From NCBI RefSeq assembly GCF_000699445.3, contig NC_067195.1, positions 88,402,569 through 88,466,568 of the forward strand: a stretch of DNA of 64,000 bases. The letters are read 5' to 3'. Positions 23,301 through 37,300 of this stretch are shown in pieces. The notes under the pieces are model-generated. The model did no database searches. It saw only the letters and a list, made by a program, of their open reading frames with translations, and was not told where the DNA came from. Position 1 is the first letter of the stretch. Every line of letters starts with the position of its first letter. The translations under genes were made by a program, and so were the position numbers. The DNA comes from Schistosoma haematobium (taxonomy: Eukaryota; Platyhelminthes; Trematoda; Strigeidida; Schistosomatidae).

Positions 23301-26300
23301 TGACTCCTTATAGAACTGATTGATCTCTAAGCGGTGACCACTATCACGTTTGTTTAATCCTTTTTTTATAGATCTAATTTTATTGATCAATTTGCAATGT
23401 GGTCACAGGTCTAAGTCACCAAACATCCCATGCACTATATTGAAATGTTTGATGGTAGTAGATATTCAACAGGAAATCTTGAACTTAAGTTTCCTGATGT
23501 TTCGGAGTTATTATAGGCTACTAATTTTTGTAATAACTTCTTGATTTAACGTTAATTAATGTTGATTATCTAACTAATTATCTAAAATGTGTCCTTGAAT
23601 AGTAAAATCTAGAATAGTAGAACAGACAACAATAGTTATTTGGAATACTTACATCAGTTTATTGCGAGATTGTTATTCAATACGACCAATTTTAACAGCG
23701 CTTATCGATCAATGAAAGGTAGAGAATTTCACAATCAAGTTCACCTTAGATAGAACAGTATTTCACAAATATTTTTCTAGAACCTAATATTTTTAATTAT
23801 CAGTCTAGGGTCGTGGAGATTGTTGAGTTCAGATCGATATCATGAATGGATCGATGTCAGACTACCATTGGAAATCAGGAAACACTGGAAAATCGTTTCA
23901 TTCTAGTATGAGACTCCTCAGTAATGTGCATCCACGATACCACCCATGGGATTCAAACCCAGGACCTTCAATCTCGAGCATACGCTCAACCTCAAGACTA
24001 TTGTTGAATTCAGATTGATATCCTGAATGGATCAACGTAAGACCAGCAATAGCCTAAACCCGTAATGTTAAACATTATTTGAAGCAACTCTCTATCAAGG
24101 CTTATTGCTTCCAATAAATTTAGAGCATATTGAAACATCAATAATACTGGATAAATACATCATATACATACAAAAGTAATGATATGCTCACTTACCATAC
24201 TGTCAATACCCAATAGGATAATCATAATAAAAAAACATATTGACCAGAATGGGCTACCTGGCATAGTACCAATTGCTTTTGGATATACAATAAAACCAAG
24301 TCCAGGACCAGATTCAGCTATTTGATTCAATGGTATATTTGATATATATGACATATAACCAAGTGTACAAAATATAACACATCCAGATAATAAACTTGTA
24401 AATGTATTAGCCAGAGCGAATAAACAACAATCTCTAGAATATAATGTATGTATAATATATATTGTTCAGTTATAATTTATGAAAAAGATCATCATTTCGA
24501 GCTTTGTATAACAGTTTACTCCGGCATACAAATTTTTACTGTAGTCCCATTGAAACTAATAACTTCTCCTGGAGCCCCTTTGGGGCTACTGCCAGTTTCA
24601 GGCCCAGATAAAGGAGGAGGGTTGGGCATGAAGTTGGCGACCCCATCCCATAGAAAAATAACTCGCTAAGAAAATGCTAACCAGAAAAATTGATTTAAAC
24701 CATTTAAACTCTGTCCTGGGAGTTAGAAGGTCTTCATTTAGTAGGGTTATGACGCCTCATGGTGAAAGCCGATTTCCTTTAGAATTCACGAGGCTGATGC
24801 CCTTTCTGACAACCAGAGCAATCATTAATTTAGGTACATGGAATGCTCATACAATGTGGGAGACCAGGAGAGTCTTCCAAACTGCTGCATTGAAAGTAAT
24901 ATTGTATTTGTACGTGAATGGTATTCATTATGGTTCATCAATTACATAAAGAAAAGGAGTATAGTCATTTACAAGAACTACCTCTGTAGTGGAATATTAA
25001 ACCATTTCCATATTTCATGTTGGTGATGTTATTCAACTTAATGATGATCATAATGTTTTTATTTTATTTTATTAAGAAATTATAAGAGATTATAAGTTAT
25101 GGAAGACCTTTGGTCAACGCTAAATTGACCTTGGAAATGTCCACCTAATGATCAGGGCTAAATGAGGATTTTAAACCTTTGTGAAGGATAAGGAATGTGA
25201 TTTACAGTTGACGATTAAGGATACGGCTTAGATTCAGGGTTTAAATCACGAACTGATATCAGCTAAAATATCAAGACGCTATTTAGCTAAATGGATGAGT
25301 GAATTTCTCTCTGAAATCCAAAACCTGTTATCGTAAATCATCCATAAATTATAGTCTAGCCTATATTAACAAGCTTTTTCAAAGATCCACTAAATACCAC
25401 ACCAATCTACTACAAACACTATACTTATAGGTTTTTCATAATTTCGGTTCCCATAGGTTGCCATAGTGTGTAATATTCAAAATATGGACTTGAAGTAATG
25501 ACCACTCCAAAACTCAACCCTGGCTAATAAAACACATAGAAATACAATGCACGGTTGTATGCAGTATCCAAAACTTAAATCTTGTGGTTATCAGTACTGA
25601 AGCTTACTAAAATTCGCAAATGAATACTGACTCGTACAACTTAATCGCAACTAGAGTGGAAGGAATATTTTTGTTCAAACATTAAGTGTAAAACGATAGC
25701 TGGTTTCGTGCTACTTGGCACTCGTCAGCAAGGTGTACCTTTAATCTTGAGGGAAATGATGCTCCCTGACGAACTCAATCCCGTATCAACCATCTGCACT
25801 AAGAAGGACCTAACATACATGACATTGATCACCATCCAGTGATCAATCAATTGTAAATACGTCTCAGTCCTACAGGAGGTCAGTCGTGGCCCAGATAGCC
25901 CAGTGGTAACGGTCTCTGACTATCAAGCTGGATGACACGGGGTCAAATCCGTCAGGGAGCATCAGTTCCCCCAATATTACAGGTACGCCTTTGTGACGAC
26001 TGCCAAGTAGCACGAAACCTAGTCCCAGGGTTTATTGTTGTCTATCTCCAACTACCACCTTATCTCAACCTAGTGCACGCAATGTCGTGTCACCTAGATT
26101 GGTGACCATATTGTCATTTGGTCGATAGGATCCGATCTGCACTGAAAAGCACTTAACATACATGACATTGATCAGTCAGTTGTAGATAGTTGTTTTCCCA
26201 TCGTTTCTATAGGACAAGTCCTATTAGATATCAGATAAAATAAGGTTGAATAATTAACTATAAACAGATAAATAACCAATGTGTTCAAGTATTTTAAGCT

Positions 26301-29021
26301 TTCACTTACCGAAATGAATTGTGTTGAATTTTATTATAACTTCCAAATGCTGTTAGAACACCTAAACCAATACTATAACTGAAAAAGATTTGAGTCCCTG
26401 CATCAGACCACACCTTGAAATACAATCATAAGTTTTGAAAAAAGGGTTTTAGTTAAGCATGCTAAAGAAGTAATGCCATCAGTGATAAGCGGTAATATAC
26501 ACAAATAGCTATTAAGTATAAAACTATGATAACACTTGCGAAATGTTTGACTGTCTTTAATATTGATACCTCGCTAAATTCCTGTCAGTAAAACAGTAAA
26601 ATAGTCAGTATCCTTACTGTTTGGTGTATCGCCGTATGTCGTCATCTGGTCTGCCAATATAGGGTGATAATTGCTGTAAGAAGATTAAGTCATTTTAAAG
26701 CCTCTCGTAAAAAAATGTTTATCATGAGTGTACGTACGCCTGTTACCCCTCGAAGGGGAACATAGGCCGACCAACAACATTCTTCATTCAAAGTCCTTCT
26801 GGGCAATCCTTTCCAGTTATTTGCAGCTGATATTCATCCTTTTGATATCTGCTTCCAATTCCTAACGTAGTGTGTTCTTTAGCCTTTCTCTTTTCTGTTT
26901 CTCTTTAGGATTCCAAGTTAGGATTTGCCTTGTTTTGTAGATTGATGATTTCCGAAGTGTATGTCCTATCCACCTCCAACTTCTTTTCCTAATTTCCTCC
27001 TCAGCTGGAAGCTGGTTCGCTCTCCCCCATAGTAGGCTGTTGTTGATGGTATCCGGTCGACAACGTATATTGAATATCTTACGTAGACAGCTATTTATAA
27101 ATACTCGTACCTTCTTGATGATGGTTGTAGTAGCTCTCCAAGTTTCAGCTCCGTACAGTAGAACTGTGTTGACGTTCGTACTGAAAATTGTGACTTTGAT
27201 ATTGGTTGAAAGTTTTTTTGAGTTCTATATATTCTCTAGTTGTAGGAATGTGGCTCTTGCTTTGTCAATCCTCTCCTTTACGTCTTCATCAGATCCTCCT
27301 TGTTCATCGCCAACCAGATCATACAAATTAATCATGAGTGTGGGTTTAATTAATTGATGAACACTGGGATTTGTTATCAACCATAAAAAATCATTTTGTA
27401 CTATTAAACATAATGCTCACGTCAAAACCCAAAGGTCTCGAGCTCTATCGTTAGTCATTTTGTGGATAAATGATATCATTCACTAGGATGAGATTGTTGT
27501 CCAGTGTTTTTCGGCTTTCAATTGCGTCTAGTGCAAGTAAGTCAGTGATACAAACTAAAATATTTAACAATTTCTACAAGACTTACTTACTTACTTACTT
27601 ACTGACTTACGCCTGTTACTCCAAATGGAGCATAGGCCGCCGACCAGATCTCTACAGGAATCCTGTACTAGTTACCCTCTTTTTATTTTAACCCTCAGAT
27701 TATTTTCGGTCGTCACTTATAAAAACTAGTTGGGTTTATAGGTCGAGGTTTTTTGGGAACTTTAATTTCTATATAAAAGTAATTCACAATCAAACTGAAA
27801 ATTAATGAAATCAATGGGAATTCTTGAAATTTTATGTATCTCTCTTATTTGACAGTGATTCCATTGAAATTTGAATAGTTGGCGTAGAAACAGCTTAGTT
27901 TAAGTATCCATCCCCTAGTTTACATCTTTCAGTCAACGTAACATAAGAAGAGAAAGGCACACATGATCGATAATAGCACTTACTGTCATATCAGTTAATT
28001 TTGACCAATCTGGTTTTAAATAATGAATCAATCCATTTGAAGCACCATCAAGTAAGGCGGTTCGTATTAATAGAGTAATCATGAATACGTAAGGCAAAAG
28101 TGCAGTCACATACATAATCTAGAATAAATAAAATAAGAAGAAAGTATCAATTCACCTGATGTTGTTAACTTGTTGTTTAGGACTGCACTTGATCAGTCTC
28201 TTATTGCCATACATGCATCCTGTGAGGACTGCCTAAATATTGCCTTAAGGAATCAGTAGCTAAGTAGATAACTCGATGGCGTTTGAAGCAAACGGTATTG
28301 TGTTCGAGTCCCGTAGTGAACATCATCTCTGAGATATAAATATATCCAGTTGACGAGTTCAAAATAGGATAAACGCGTATCCTGTATTCCACTGTTAGCC
28401 ACCATCCATCTTTTCTTATATAAAGAAAGCATTTCTAAGCAAAATAATTTAACTGGGCATAAGAACAAAAAATAAGTTAATCAATCAACAACAAAAAAAG
28501 TTAAAATTCACTCAGAAGTTTCTATAGTTGAATTGATATGTCAATTGGAACTAGACCACCATGGAAAATCTGGAAGCAGTGAATGACCGTTTCGTCCTAT
28601 TATGGGACTCCTCAACAGTGCTCATCCAAGAAGTGTTTTAGTATGAATATTTACCATTAGATTTAGTATTTATTCATGAAGCCCATATGAAATAAATTGA
28701 TTAACACTTAGAATGATTGAAATTGGAATGTTTTATTTATTTTAGAAAAAAATAAGGAAATGTATTGATACTACTAAAATATATCAGTAGTCAAGTGAAT
28801 GATTTTGATTGAATATAGTGATTGAGATCCAGAATTCCCTGCATAGTTTTATTGACTAGATCAGTGATCAGATAGTAATGGCATATGTATTAGTTATGTC
28901 GTCTGAGTTGTACATTTAGTAAGAAAAACACTGAAGTTTACCCTAGAGACAGCCACCAAGTTTGGGTGATACTTCTATCCCTGGATAATCAAATTGTACT
29001 AAGAACTAGGGCTTTAGCTGA

Positions 29022-29056
<35 letters not shown>

Positions 29057-30999
29057 GTGGGTTTATTCAACGTTATAGTTTTGAGTACAATATAGAATTC
29101 TTCGCACAAAATATTTCAACAACTTTCCGTTTCTTATTTCTTGATCGATTCTGACGTTAACATAGTTGAGTAATCGCCAGTTAGATGTTAGCAGTCTAGT
29201 CAATCACCATCTGAATAATGTACATTCAGTTCGCTGCATATTGCCAGTAACTACAATGTCTCTGAATAGGCTCTTTTGTAAGTTGTACAGAGAAATGTAG
29301 TAAAGTTTTCACAAACGCACCTAAATAGGTTATGAGACTAATAAGGATAATGTTGTGTTAAAAGAAACAAAAAAACAGAGAACTTGTTGAGATGTGTTGA
29401 TAGCAAGAACCGGTAGCCCAGATATTCAAGAAGGCCACCTTGGTAAATATCAGTCAGCTTGTTCATTTCAGTAAAAACAAAACAATGGTATGATCTAACT
29501 TGAAGAAGTTAACAGATTTATGAAAACAAATCTGCAATCTATTCATTACATGGTCGATAGCATTCGATCTGCACTAAATAAGGACATAACACACATGACA
29601 TTGATCACTATCCAGTGATCAATCTATTGTATATACACCTCAGTCCTACAGGAGGTCAATCGCAGCCCAGATAGCTCAGTGGTAACGGTCTCTGACTGTG
29701 AAGCTGGGTGACACGAAATCGAATCCTCCAGGGAGCACCAGTTCCCTCAAGATTACAGGTACACCTTGCTGACGAGTGCCAAGTAACGCGAAACCCGGGT
29801 ACATGGTTTCCTGTCGACTACCTCCAACCATCATCTAATTCATCACTAACGTTCATCTTTAGAAGTGAAATGACTTACACTTTGTTAAGAATCATTATGA
29901 AATTTTTTTCTCTTATCATAAGTTCATATGACCTATGTAGTCTGAAAATTGTTGTATTGTATAGTACAAATTACATTTACTACTTTATAATTAAAAGATT
30001 TGAGTTCCTGGTAAAAGATATGAGTTTTATCATTTTTTTTTTATTAAAAATAAAAGGAAGGACCATATGGCCATATATGGAATGTTAAACCTGAACTAGT
30101 ATCTATCTACATTTAGAACAAGAAAACAATTCAAGTTCTGTACAGAAAAACATACTGTACAACATTATATAGCTTAATTAGAATTAGTTGATTGTCTTAG
30201 ATGTATTCTATAGTGTTCTATAGTGAATAACTTATTGTCCTAAAGAAATTGATGGAATAGAATACATCAATAAAATTTATAATATGAATTCATATTAGTA
30301 CATAGTAACAACCAATAAATCTTATATGGACCAAATCAACTGTTGTAATCTAGATAATCAGTATTTAGAAAGAATAGATTGTATACAGTAATCGAGTCTA
30401 CATAAAAACCTTTACATATTTGGGCAGCATCATTGATGAACATGGTGGATCTGATGCAGATGTGAAGGTGCGGATCGGAAAATCAAGAGCAGTATATTTA
30501 CAACTGAGGAACATCTGGAACTAAAAACAACTGTCAGCCAACACCAAAGTCAGAATTTTCAATAAAAATGTCAAGACAGCTCTACTGTATGGGACGGAAA
30601 CCTGGAGAACTACGAAAGACATCATCCAGAAAATACAGGTGCTTATTAACAGTTGTCTACACAAAATACTTTGAATCCGTTGGTCAGACACTATCAACAA
30701 CAACCTACTGTGGAAGTGAACAAACCAGATCTCAGCGGAGGAAGAAATCAGGAAGAAGCGCTGGAAGTGGATAGGACACATATTGAGGAAAGCACCCAAC
30801 TGCGTCACAAGACAAGTCCTCACATGGAATCCTCAAAGCCAAAGGAAAATAGGAAGACCAAAGAACACATTACGCCGGGAAATGTTGATTGACATGAGAA
30901 AAATGAACAACAATTGGGTAGAACTGGAAAGGAAGGCCCAGGACAGAGTGGGTTGGAGAATGCTGGTCGGCGGCCTATGCTCCATTGGGAGTAACAGGC

Positions 31000-31046
<47 letters not shown>

Positions 31047-31227
31047 GTAGTAAGTAAGTAAGTAGCGAGTAAGTAGCGCGCGCGTGAGTGGTAGTGAGCG
31101 AGTGAGTGGAGTGAGTGAGTGAGTGAGTGAGTGAGTGAGTGAGTGAGTGAGTGAGCGAGTAGTAGTGAGTGAGTGAGTGAGTAGTGAGTGAGCGAGTGAG
31201 TGAGTAGAGTAGAAGTAGAAGTGAGTG

Positions 31228-31324
<97 letters not shown>

Positions 31325-34300
31325 GTAAGTAAGTAATCGAGTCTAGATAGTGGACTTTGTGATGGTGGAGTGTGACATCATCGGTAGCACAAACTTCAGG
31401 TAAAAGTTCTTGAAGTATCTGAAGTCTGTGCCAAAGATGTCATGCAGAATGACGATGAAAGCTCCATGACCAAACCATCTATCTCAAAGAACAAAACTTC
31501 ATCGAAATTATCCATGTAAGTTACAAATCTTCTTCACCACGCATAGCATTATTTTGATAGATTGCTGATGAATAATTTTACGGTTGATATTCTCAACTTC
31601 AGCTTATTCAAGATATAAAGGATTTAAAATCCAGTGTCATTGGTGATGTCTGTCACATTTCTAACATGATTAAAATATCTAGCACTAAAGATACCATATT
31701 TGATTATATGATAGGTCGTTGACCCACTTTCTTGAAGAATCTCAGGCTAAAACGAAACAGCAAATCAATCCTCCTTAGTTTTAATTGGTTTTGTAGCTCA
31801 CTGTCTACCGTAATGTATATATATAAACATTTACTCATGAGTTAATCTAAACATAAACTATCATACTAGCCAGCAACACTAAATATCATCAATTACTTAC
31901 CTTGGCTGATGTTTTAATCCCTTTCCAAATGCATAAATATATAATGACCCAAGTGAGAAGGAGACACAAAGCTAAATCCCACTGTACTGTACCAATATCA
32001 TGTATACCATCCGATAATTTCAGTACACGACGTCTATTAAAAAGAAAAAAAAATCGAAATGTGCAGATATACGATACATCGACTGAAGGATATATCTCAA
32101 AATTGATTCATATAGAAGTAGAAATACATTATAACAACATTGTATACAACATAACTTTCAGTTATTCCAAATATCATAACAGAATATATGAATAGTCAGT
32201 TTGTTGGTTATTCCTAGAACTATTCCTTTAGATTATAGTTGTCATTATGTATTACTTTCAAATGTATTCTTAAAAAAATTGTCTTTAAGGTCACACTGTT
32301 GTCTGTGTTACTTATATCGACATAAGTAGTATATGATGTTAATCAGGAACAGAATGTCTGGCAGCAGAGACACAAGAGGATCGAACAGTAAAGAATCGAA
32401 ACAGAATGCAATTTGTATGAAAATGCAAGAACAATGAAGTCTTAGTCATTATGAGACAACTGATGGACATTTTACAAACTAAGGATTTACTATTTGATTG
32501 TTAGATTTTATTAACAAGTCCTGTAATGTTGTGTTAAATACATCCGGTTGTACCCAATGGTGTTCGTGTTCACTACAACATTATTCAATTTGAAGTTTTC
32601 ATAATCTAAAACATGACTTTATTATGATCACTGAACACGTTTTATTGCATTGACTGTTCTTCAAGTTGATAGCACTGGTACGACCGAGAGTGGTGAGTTA
32701 GCTCTCTCTCTCTCTCTCTCTCGAAATGCTCTTACATTGTCAGGCGTACACAGCCACTAACAGGGAAGTCCTACCCACTACCTCATCGTGGCATTAATAT
32801 TGTTCACGAAATTGAGAGTACGAAAATTTGAATGTCCGACTCTTTATCGAGTTGGTGGATGTATAGAATCCACCTAGGGGAGTTGGAAAACCCTGATTTC
32901 AAACTATTGGTGAACATAGGCTCCGGTATCCTGCGGGAACAAATGGAGTATGAAACAATTATTGGTCACCGGTTACCATGGGACTATATGTCCTAACGTT
33001 GCTCCACTGCCTTGTGGATGAGACCTGTAGGTCGAAGGATCCGAGTGTGGCACCTCAAGAAAACCACTGATTTCGGTTTGAGTGACCAGCAAGTATCCCA
33101 TCCCTCATACAAATCGAATGATTTATGTGGTGCATATCTATTTGGTGCCTCCTAGTACTAACGTTTATGCATTTAAATAAATAATCATCATCACGTTGAT
33201 GGTTTCATATATCATACCACTTGATTCCCTTGAAATAATTAATGTAATGTTGGGATATTCAGGAAAATATCCCAAAAATTATCCTGTTAAGCCTAATGCT
33301 ATCCTTGGACATGAAATGGTATCATCTTATTGGTCAATATTTATTTAACGTGTTATTTTCCTGTTGGCCATTATTGTACAATGTTATCTTCTATTTTATG
33401 GTACGTTGTGGACTGCTTGATTGGTATATAAACAAAGTATGTTTGAAATATAATGATTCATATATCCGAGGCTGTGACTTGCGTTCTGGACTCATCTGGC
33501 TGGGCTAGACAGGGAAGCGAGACCAATCAGAACCCTAGGTCGTTCTACGTGTTTGCGCGTCTTTGGTCCGAGCAATAATTCGCTACCCTTAATCCGCAGC
33601 AAATATTTTTCAGTTATAGCATGTAATGACAAAGGTGTAATTTGCTTCAATCATTAGTCACTTTAAGTTGGTAAAATTGTTCTCAAAGAAACTCGTTACA
33701 TGCATCGTTAATTAACTTCATAAGTGATCAATGGTTTGCCAATCAAATATTCTATCAGATAGGAATCATTAAGTAATCATTCTGCAGATACCATGAATAC
33801 CATTCTGTTTGATAAGATACTATGAGAATTCTTTATACGAAAACGTTTTATTCCATACCGAGATTTAAAATATGTCGACGTATAGACGCTTAGGATTTTG
33901 ATTCATGCGATTAAATAACCGGACTAGTTCTACTGAATAGTTTATTCTACAATTTGAGGAATCTGTTTTCCAATTTTCACTTCTAACCGGATATATATAT
34001 TAGCATCTTAGAAACCATTTAACTCTAACTTGGAATTCTGAAGGGATAAAGAAAAAAGAAAGGCAGAAGAACACACTATGTCCGAAATTGGGAGCAAATA
34101 TCAAAAGGATGGATAGCAATTGGAAACAACTGGAAAGAATTGTCGAGAACAGAGTTCGATGGAGAATGTCTGTGGTCGGACTATGCTCCATCAGCAGGGG
34201 TAACCGTTGTAAATAAATAGATAAGTATATGTTAGATTGTAATTTTTCAGATTGACATGTCTGATATCATATTCTGCCATTGGTGCATCTCAAAGAGGTT

Positions 34301-37300
34301 TAAAGTAATGAGACAATGAGTTGAAATATGAATACGAAGATTCCTGACTGAATTATTTCATAAATGTCGATTTTAACTTTGTCCACTTTGCATCAACCAG
34401 TAGGTCGATTTAATGTATTACCAAAAATGTTTATACTTACTCACCATTGCAACCTAGTCAATAAGTTTGAATAGTTTGATCACATAGATTTTGGAGATTT
34501 GAAAATAAATTATTTTAAAATTTCTCATAAAATCTTCACAAAGTCATCATTTAAGGATACTATTGGTGTTTTGTTCTCTGAGATGGTGTACTGGTGTAAT
34601 GAACAGTAAAACAACAGCATATTACCTAATTCTTACTTCAAAGACCATAAGATTAGACTACTAGTCATTCATAAATCTGTCCACAGACAAAGAAATCAAT
34701 TCAATCATAATGTACTTACTCCCAATATTCTGTAGTTGCATCAACTGTTATTAAGCTTACATTACTAATATGAGTAGTATTTTCAATTATACTTGAATTT
34801 ATTGGTTGATTAGTGAAAACTCGACATGCTGGTGTATTCCATGATTGATCACATCTTGTCCATGGTAATTGACTTGTGAATGATGAAAAAATAAAATGAA
34901 ATGCCCATGCCATTATCACAGTATAGTAGCAATTGAGAAAGAAATTAATCAATGTACACGCATAACCAATACCTTGAAAATAATAAAGATGGAAATGAAA
35001 TGAAATGCATAACTAACTACTTAGTCATAACTACTTAAAGGGTTACTAAATTAAGTGATTTAATAAGATTATCTTAGATGGTGGTTGGAGATAGTCAACA
35101 GGAAACTTTGGACCCGGGTTTCGTGCTACTTGGCACTCGTCAGCAAGGTGTACCTGTAATCTTGGGGGAACTGGTGCTCCCTGGCGGATTCGATCTCGTG
35201 TCACCCAGCTTCACAGTCAGAGACGTTACCACTGAGCTATCCGAGCCAAGTAGCACGAAACCCGAGTCCAGGGTTTCCTGTTGACTACCTTCAACCACCA
35301 TCTAAATCTCAATACATAGTGCCCGCAGTGTCGAGTCACCTAGACTGGTGGCCACATTGCAACATGATCGATAGCATTCGATCTGCACTAATAAGGACTA
35401 GACAAGCATGACATTGATCACCACCCATTGATCAATCAATTGTGATAAGATTACCTTGTTACAATGTTATAATTATACAGATATCATTCATAATACATTC
35501 AACATACACCGCCTAAATTCATTCATTAATGTATCACAAGTGATATGTGTATTTTAGTAATGAATAAGTAGTTCACATTCGTATATTTTCAGGATGAGAC
35601 TATAATTTATGAACGACATTTGAGTAATGCTGAAGTGAACTTGACAGTGGACACCTACTGATTAGGACTAAATGAAGGTTATAAACCAGTTAGAATTTGC
35701 ATTTACAGTTGATAGTTAGAGTTAAAATTTAGATTTAGGGTTTTCATCATGAACTGACATCAGATATAATGCCAAGACGCTATTCGGCCAAGTGGATGAA
35801 TGAATTTCGCGCCAAAAATCGAGACTCGTTATCTTATACGTGATTGGTTGATCCATAAATTATAGTCTCGCCATTTTCAGTTTTACAAATTTTTTGGCAT
35901 CCATATTTTGTCGTTTTTTAATGTAAACTTAACATAAAAAGTGTTTTATACATTCTTTCACAAACATTTTTTTAAAAATAATTGAATTCATGAGTCGATT
36001 GAAGCTGGACCATCATTGAAAACCTTTCTATTGTTGAACTCCTCAACAGTGTGCATCTACGATCCCGCCTCGTGAGATTTGAACCTAAGACCTATCGGTT
36101 TCGCGCGCGGATGCTTAGCCTCTAGACCAGTGAGACGGTCAGCATTCGAGGGTGTTAATATCTGACTTCATCAAATCCACGAAACTTTTTTGTACCTTCG
36201 ACTATCCTTTCATTTCTAGAAAAATTCTTATTTCAATGATGGACTATGAAAGTTCAAGTGTTTGGTGTTTCATTTTAGAAAAATATTGGAAATTCGATTT
36301 TGGTTTACAGGAATACAACTTTGGTCATTATTATCATGATATGTAAGGTGATTAGTTGTTGAATAATAACTCAAAGCATAAATAGGCTGATAACATGACA
36401 ACTTTTACATGTTTATTATGTGTGTTTCACACTTTGAATTACTTTACTAATGTTTGCTGAAATGTAATTAGCTATTTATGGTGAGGAATGAAGAAAAGAC
36501 CTCTGATGTACCTTCAAAAACTAAATCATTCGTCCATATATAAGGGATTCCGTTTATGACCAGCAGGTAGATCTTTTACTGTATGTTTCTTCACTTTAAT
36601 ACTAATTGCAATCACATTTCTTATTTCGAATCTCACGAGGCGGAATCGTTTATGCGCACTACTGAGGAGTCCTACAACGAGACGAAACGGTGGTCCAGTA
36701 CTTCCAGGTTTTCCATGTTAATCTAGCTTCAATCGACTCATGATCTCAACTATTAAAAGTACTATAATATCCAGAAAAAACTCCCTTCAGAAATATGTAT
36801 AATATATTAAAGTATTGTGAATGAATGTCAGAATTCTCAAGTGTATATTGCTCAATTCTCATGGTGATATCAATTTTTGTTTTTCTATTGTTATAAGATG
36901 ACAACTTATTTCCCATTAAACTGTCATACACTGGACATGATTAATTATTGGATGAAACTTGATTTAGTTCTATGGAATTAATCTTATTTCATTACATTTA
37001 TTCAACTTTTTGAATAGGTTCTATAAATGATGAATGTTGATTGGTCTAATATCTAATGAGATTATCATGGATCACAAAAAATAGCCATTAGAATAGAAAC
37101 GGTGGAATAGAAATCTGTGATACATAGAATATCCTGAGATGGTGGAGAAGATTTGTACTTCAGGTGGATAATTATGATGGAGTTTTGTTCTTTGAACTGG
37201 ATGGATCGGTCCAATTTGTCAACCAATCAGGAAAATTATGGGGAAACAGGAACAAAAATTAAACCAATGGGATATACAACCAAAACAAAGAAGTAAACAA

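Noticed and set aside
29670..29745. Possible functional tRNA gene
   Set aside because: A- and B-box-like motifs exist, but they belong to the H3 SINE; the same segment recurs at 25.9 and 35.2 kb with mutations and is fused to a hammerhead, so it is tRNA-derived and not a tRNA gene.
30998..31338. Regular repeats that could suggest a CRISPR-like array
   Set aside because: They are plain tetranucleotide repeats with no spacers, in a eukaryotic intron, growing from a LINE tail.
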